Assembly: GCA_018001015.1 (NCBI GenBank)
Contig: JAGNIV010000011.1
Span: forward strand, 60,147-124,146
DNA length: 64,000 bases
Direction: 5' to 3'
Source of the DNA: Phenylobacterium sp.
GTDB lineage: Bacteria; Pseudomonadota; Alphaproteobacteria; Caulobacterales; Caulobacteraceae
This document shows positions 60,725 through 64,000 of this stretch, in pieces. Below the pieces are notes generated by a model, which was given only the letters and a program-made list of their open reading frames with translations, was not told the DNA's origin and did no database searches. A program made the translations under genes and the position numbers. Positions within the stretch are counted from its first letter, which is position 1; each line of letters begins with the position of its first letter.

Positions 60725-61738
60725 ATGGCGTGGGTTGGCGCGAAAGACAAGTCTTTGACGCCTGCCGTCAGTATTGTGGTGGTCGCCTATCAGAGCGGCC
60801 GCCACCTGGAAACCTGCCTCGCGGCCCTGGCCACCCAGGGGTTTACCGACCACGAGATCATCCTGCTGGACAACGCGTCGGCCGACGGCGCGCCACAGGC
60901 CGCGGCGGCCGCCCACCCGTTGGTGCGGTTCGTGGAGGCGGGCGAGAACCTCGGCTTCGCGGCGGGGGTCAATCGCGCCGCCCGGCTCGCCAGGGGCCGG
61001 TGGATGGCCCTGATCAATCCCGACGCCTTCGCCGATCCCGACTGGCTGGCGACCCTGATGGCGGCGACCCAGACCTGGCCGGCGGTGAAGTGTTTCTCGT
61101 CACGCCAGCTGATGGCCGACGATCCCAGCCGCCTGGACGGGCTGGGAGACGTGATGAGCGGCGCCGGCTTCCCCTTCCGAGGCGGCTACACGGGCCGCGA
61201 TCCGGGACCGGTGGCGCCTGGCGAGGTGTTCTCGGCCTGCGGCGGGGCCATGCTGGTGGACCGGGACTTCTTCCTGAAGCTGGGGGGCTTTGACGAGCGG
61301 CTGTTCTGCTACTGCGAGGACGTCGATTTCGGCTACCGCATGCGGCTGATCGGCGAGCCGACCATCGTGGTCCCCGCCGCCGTGGTCCGCCATGTCGGGT
61401 CAACCGCCTCGGGCGGGCCCAGATCGACCTTCGCTGTGTTCCACGGCACCCGCAACCGGCTGTGGGTCTATGTGAAGAACACGCCGCCGCTCCTGCTGGG
61501 GCTGACCCTGCCGCTGCACCTCCTCACCACCGCCCTGCTGTTCCTGCGCCACGCCGACCGTCACGAGTTCAAGGCGCCCTGGCGGGGACTGATGGCGGGG
61601 CTGAGCGGGCTGAGCGTGGCCCTGGCGGCACGGCGCGAGGCCCAGGCGACGCGGACGGTGGGGTCGTGGGCGATCGCGCGCGCCATGACCTGGAACCCGC
61701 TGGACCTGCTCCTGCGCCGGGTGGTGATCAAGCGATAG
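60725..61738 (+). CDS. Family 2 glycosyltransferase
   Basis: I use the ATG at 60725 (MAWVGAKDKSL), giving 337 residues; an in-frame ATG at 60692 and a GTG at 60713 are also possible. The GT-A fold shows VSIVVVAYQSGRHLETCL, DNASADG, ENLGFAAGVNRA, the NPDAFAD metal motif and CEDVDFGYRMRL. A hydrophobic stretch near residue 245 (LLLGLTLPLHLLTTALLF) could associate with the membrane. It may add rhamnose or another sugar, given rfbC next door, but this is inference. Confidence 0.87.
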   Translation: MAWVGAKDKSLTPAVSIVVVAYQSGRHLETCLAALATQGFTDHEIILLDNASADGAPQAAAAAHPLVRFVEAGENLGFAAGVNRAARLARGRWMALINPDAFADPDWLATLMAATQTWPAVKCFSSRQLMADDPSRLDGLGDVMSGAGFPFRGGYTGRDPGPVAPGEVFSACGGAMLVDRDFFLKLGGFDERLFCYCEDVDFGYRMRLIGEPTIVVPAAVVRHVGSTASGGPRSTFAVFHGTRNRLWVYVKNTPPLLLGLTLPLHLLTTALLFLRHADRHEFKAPWRGLMAGLSGLSVALAARREAQATRTVGSWAIARAMTWNPLDLLLRRVVIKR

Positions 61739-61742
61739 GGGT

Positions 61743-62912
61743 CTATTCCCCCGCCGCCGCCCAATCCACCAGCCGCGCCATGAAGGCGCCGCCGCGCTCC
61801 ATCTGGACGGCCTCGACATATTCGTTGGGCTGGTGGGCCTGGTCGATGGAGCCGGGCCCGCAGATGACGGTGGAGAAGCCCGCCTGCTGGAACTGGCCGG
61901 CCTCGGTGGCGAAGGCCACGACGCGGGGCGGGCCGTTGTCGCCGGTCAGCCGCCGCGCGAAGACCTCCGCCGCGCCATCGGGCTCCGGCGCCAGCGGCGG
62001 GGTGGCCGAGCGGCGCTCCACCTTGACGCCGGCCTCCGGGAAGCGGGCCTTCAGGGAGGCGTCAAGGTCCGCGCACTGGGCCAGGAACGGGGCCAGCAGG
62101 GCGTCGGGATCGAGGCCGGCGGCGTAACGCAGGTCGAACTGGAAACAGCATTCCCGGGCCAGGATGTTGCCCGCCGTGCCGCCGTTCACCAGGCCGATGG
62201 TCATGGTCGCGTGCTTCGGCGTGAACAGCGAGGCGGGATCGGCCTCACGCTCCAGCCGGGCGGCCAGGTCGCGCACCGCCGCCAGCAGCGGCACGGCCTC
62301 CATGATCGCCGAGACGCCGAGCTGGGTCTGGCTGGAATGGGCCTCGTGGCCGTTGACCGTCACCAGGTGGTTGATGATCCCCTTGTGGCCGCGCACCGCC
62401 TCCATGTTGGTGGGTTCGCCCACCACCACCAGGGCCGGGGTCGGCAGTTCGGCCCCGATCAACCGGATCAGGTCGGGCGCGCCCAGACAGCCGATCTCCT
62501 CGTCATAGGAGAAGGCCAGGTGGACGGGCTTCCTGGGGTTGGCGGCCACCAGGTCGGGTACGGCGGCGAGCGCCAGGGCCAGGAACCCCTTCATGTCGCA
62601 GGTCCCGCGCCCATAGATGCGCCCGTCATCCTTCGGCGTCAGTTTGAAGGGGTCGGTGACCCAGGGCTGGCCATCCACCGGCACCACGTCGGTATGGCCC
62701 GACAGCACCACGCCGCCGGGGATCATCGGCCCCACCGTGGCCAGCAGATTGGATTTCGACCCGTCGTGGTTGGGCGCCCGGCGATGGGCGACGCCGTGGC
62801 CATCCAGATAGGCCTCCACCCATTCGATGAGGGCGAGGTTGGAGAGCCGCGAGGTGGTGTCGAAGGCCACCAGGGTCGCAAGGATGTCGAGGGCGCGGGC
62901 GGTGAGGGTCAT
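61743..62912 (-). CDS. argE: Acetylornithine deacetylase
   Basis: The ATG at 62912 (MTLTARALDILATLVAF) gives 389 residues. The M20 metal ligands are in SGHTDVVPVDG (His73, Asp75), GRGTCDMKGF and FSYDEEIGCLGA, with the domain-swap histidine in VNGHEAHSS. It removes the acetyl group from N-acetylornithine for arginine synthesis. Related M20 deacylases share these motifs; the GRGTCDMKGF block favours ArgE. Confidence 0.88.
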   Translation of the reverse strand: MTLTARALDILATLVAFDTTSRLSNLALIEWVEAYLDGHGVAHRRAPNHDGSKSNLLATVGPMIPGGVVLSGHTDVVPVDGQPWVTDPFKLTPKDDGRIYGRGTCDMKGFLALALAAVPDLVAANPRKPVHLAFSYDEEIGCLGAPDLIRLIGAELPTPALVVVGEPTNMEAVRGHKGIINHLVTVNGHEAHSSQTQLGVSAIMEAVPLLAAVRDLAARLEREADPASLFTPKHATMTIGLVNGGTAGNILARECCFQFDLRYAAGLDPDALLAPFLAQCADLDASLKARFPEAGVKVERRSATPPLAPEPDGAAEVFARRLTGDNGPPRVVAFATEAGQFQQAGFSTVICGPGSIDQAHQPNEYVEAVQMERGGAFMARLVDWAAAGE

Positions 62913-63016
62913 GCCCCACCCTAGCCCTGGGCGGCGGCGGGCTCCAGCCGCCAGCCCGCGCAACTGAGCGTGACGGCGCTTGACGGCGGCGCGGTGATCA
63001 AGCCTTAGGCAAGGCC

Positions 63017-63859
63017 ATGATCCTGACCCTCGCCTGCCCCGACCGCCCCGGCATCGTCGCCCGTGTCTCGGCCTTCCTGTTCGAGCGGGGCTGCAACATC
63101 CTCGACGCCCAGCAGTTCGACGACGAGGAGACCGGGCGATTCTTCATGCGGGTGGTGTTCGACGCGGGGAAGGCCAGCGCCGACGCCTTGCGCGAAGCCT
63201 TCGCCCCCCACGCCGCCGCCTTCGCCATGGACTGGACCCTGCGCGACGCCAAGGTGAAGAAGCGGGTGATGATCCTGGCCTCGCAGCAGGACCACTGCCT
63301 GGCCGACCTGCTCTATCGCTGGCGGCGCGGCGAACTGCCGATGACGCTGTCGGCCGTGGTCTCCAACCACGCCGCCGACACCTATGCCCACCTGGACCTG
63401 TCGGGCGTGCCCTTCCACCACCTGCCGGTCGCCCGCGACACCAAGATGGAGCAGGAGGCGGCGCTGTGGAAACTGATCCAGGAGACCGACACCGAGCTGG
63501 TGGTGCTCGCCCGCTACATGCAGGTGCTGTCCGACGGCCTGGCCGCCAAGCTGGAGGGGCGCTGCATCAACATCCACCACTCCTTCCTGCCGGGCTTCAA
63601 GGGCGCGCGGCCCTATCACCAGGCCCACCAGCGCGGGGTGAAGGTGATCGGGGCGACGGCTCACTACGTCACCGCCGACCTCGATGAAGGGCCGATCATC
63701 GAGCAGGACGTGGAGCGCATCAGCCACCGCGACACCCCCAAGGACCTGATCCGCAAGGGCCGCGACATCGAGCGCCGGGTCCTGGCCCGCGCGGTGCGCT
63801 GGCGGCTGGAGGACCGGGTGCTGCTGAACGGGAGCAAGACGGTGGTGTTCACCGACTAG
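63017..63859 (+). CDS. purU: Formyltetrahydrofolate deformylase
   Basis: The 280-residue protein has an N-terminal ACT domain ([20 protein letters not shown]) and a C-terminal formyltransferase-fold domain with the N-H-D catalytic set in [18 protein letters not shown] and [14 protein letters not shown]. It hydrolyses 10-formyl-THF to formate and THF, balancing one-carbon pools with folC and purine synthesis. Divergent from argE. Confidence 0.95.
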   Translation: MILTLACPDRPGIVARVSAFLFERGCNILDAQQFDDEETGRFFMRVVFDAGKASADALREAFAPHAAAFAMDWTLRDAKVKKRVMILASQQDHCLADLLYRWRRGELPMTLSAVVSNHAADTYAHLDLSGVPFHHLPVARDTKMEQEAALWKLIQETDTELVVLARYMQVLSDGLAAKLEGRCINIHHSFLPGFKGARPYHQAHQRGVKVIGATAHYVTADLDEGPIIEQDVERISHRDTPKDLIRKGRDIERRVLARAVRWRLEDRVLLNGSKTVVFTD

Positions 63860-63889
63860 GAGCGAAGCGACGAGACGGAGCAACCATGT

Positions 63890-64000
63890 TCAGGCTGCGG
63901 GTTGTCGGATCCAGGGCTGTTGTCTGCTGAGGACGAGGTTCGCGGCCTCGATGAGCTTTCTCATGACGGCGACGATGGCGATCTTTGCGGGTTTGCCTCG
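63890..64000 (-). mobile_element. IS110-family transposase, C-terminal end (partial)
   Basis: The last 36 codons of a minus-strand ORF run off the right edge. They read RGKPAKIAIVAVMRKLIEAA then NLVLSRQQPW and end at a TGA at 63890-63892. The GKPAKIAIVAVMRKL block is typical of the transposase C-terminus (Transposase_20) of IS110/IS1111 elements. The end lies about 30 bases after the purU stop. Only the end is visible, so completeness cannot be judged. Confidence 0.75.

Overview
The window is about 64 kb of GC-rich chromosomal DNA from an alphaproteobacterium. Gene content and order (tsaE-amgK-murU-addB-addA-trxA, trpF-trpB-trpA-accD-folC, rpsA-cmk-aroA, lptC-lptA-lptB-rpoN, gltD-gltB) point to Caulobacteraceae, most likely Phenylobacterium or Caulobacter. 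This is from memory of those genomes, not from a search. Almost everything is core metabolism or housekeeping. The right edge enters an IS110-family transposase.

Layout. 1-12.9 kb: zapE end, a membrane-anchored thioredoxin-like protein, methylmalonate-semialdehyde dehydrogenase, a PlsC-like acyltransferase, then a tightly overlapping run tsaE-amgK-murU-addB-addA and trxA (tRNA modification, MurNAc recycling, double-strand-break repair). 13-25.2 kb, mostly minus strand: a toroid-fold protein, folC, accD, trpA, trpB, trpF, mscL, ihfB, rpsA, cmk, aroA, then a plus-strand FYDLN-acid protein and tRNA-Ala. 25.7-28.8 kb: flavin-type oxidase, rpiB, a heat-shock pair (hsp20 and DUF1150) behind a clear sigma-32-type promoter, and a small GIY-YIG nuclease bracketed by two copies of the same palindromic element. 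28.4-38.9 kb: ptsN, hpf, exoD, asd with a structured leader, GNAT, GST, rpoN, lptB, lptA, lptC, RNase D, tRNA-Leu, an NDUFA9-like protein and uppP. 39-45 kb: gltD-gltB (glutamate synthase). 45.4-64 kb: two divergent citrate-synthase homologues, a CDF transporter, queG, three GST-family genes, a crotonase, hydroxybutyrate-type SDR, sugar-type symporter, globin, OYE, amidohydrolase, DedA, tesB, rfbC, a glycosyltransferase, argE, purU and the transposase end.

The most unusual content lies between genes. At least four families of short paired palindromes (REPIN-like: two hairpins in inverted orientation) occur. Several are nested one inside another, one is read in frame in the cleavable N-terminus of gltB, and two identical-type copies flank the GIY-YIG gene like the ends of a small mobile unit. 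The second candidate of interest is the asd leader, which encodes a 26-residue peptide rich in Thr, Lys and Ile codons, followed by mutually exclusive hairpins and a hairpin that would hide the asd ribosome-binding site. No CRISPR array, prophage or rRNA was seen.
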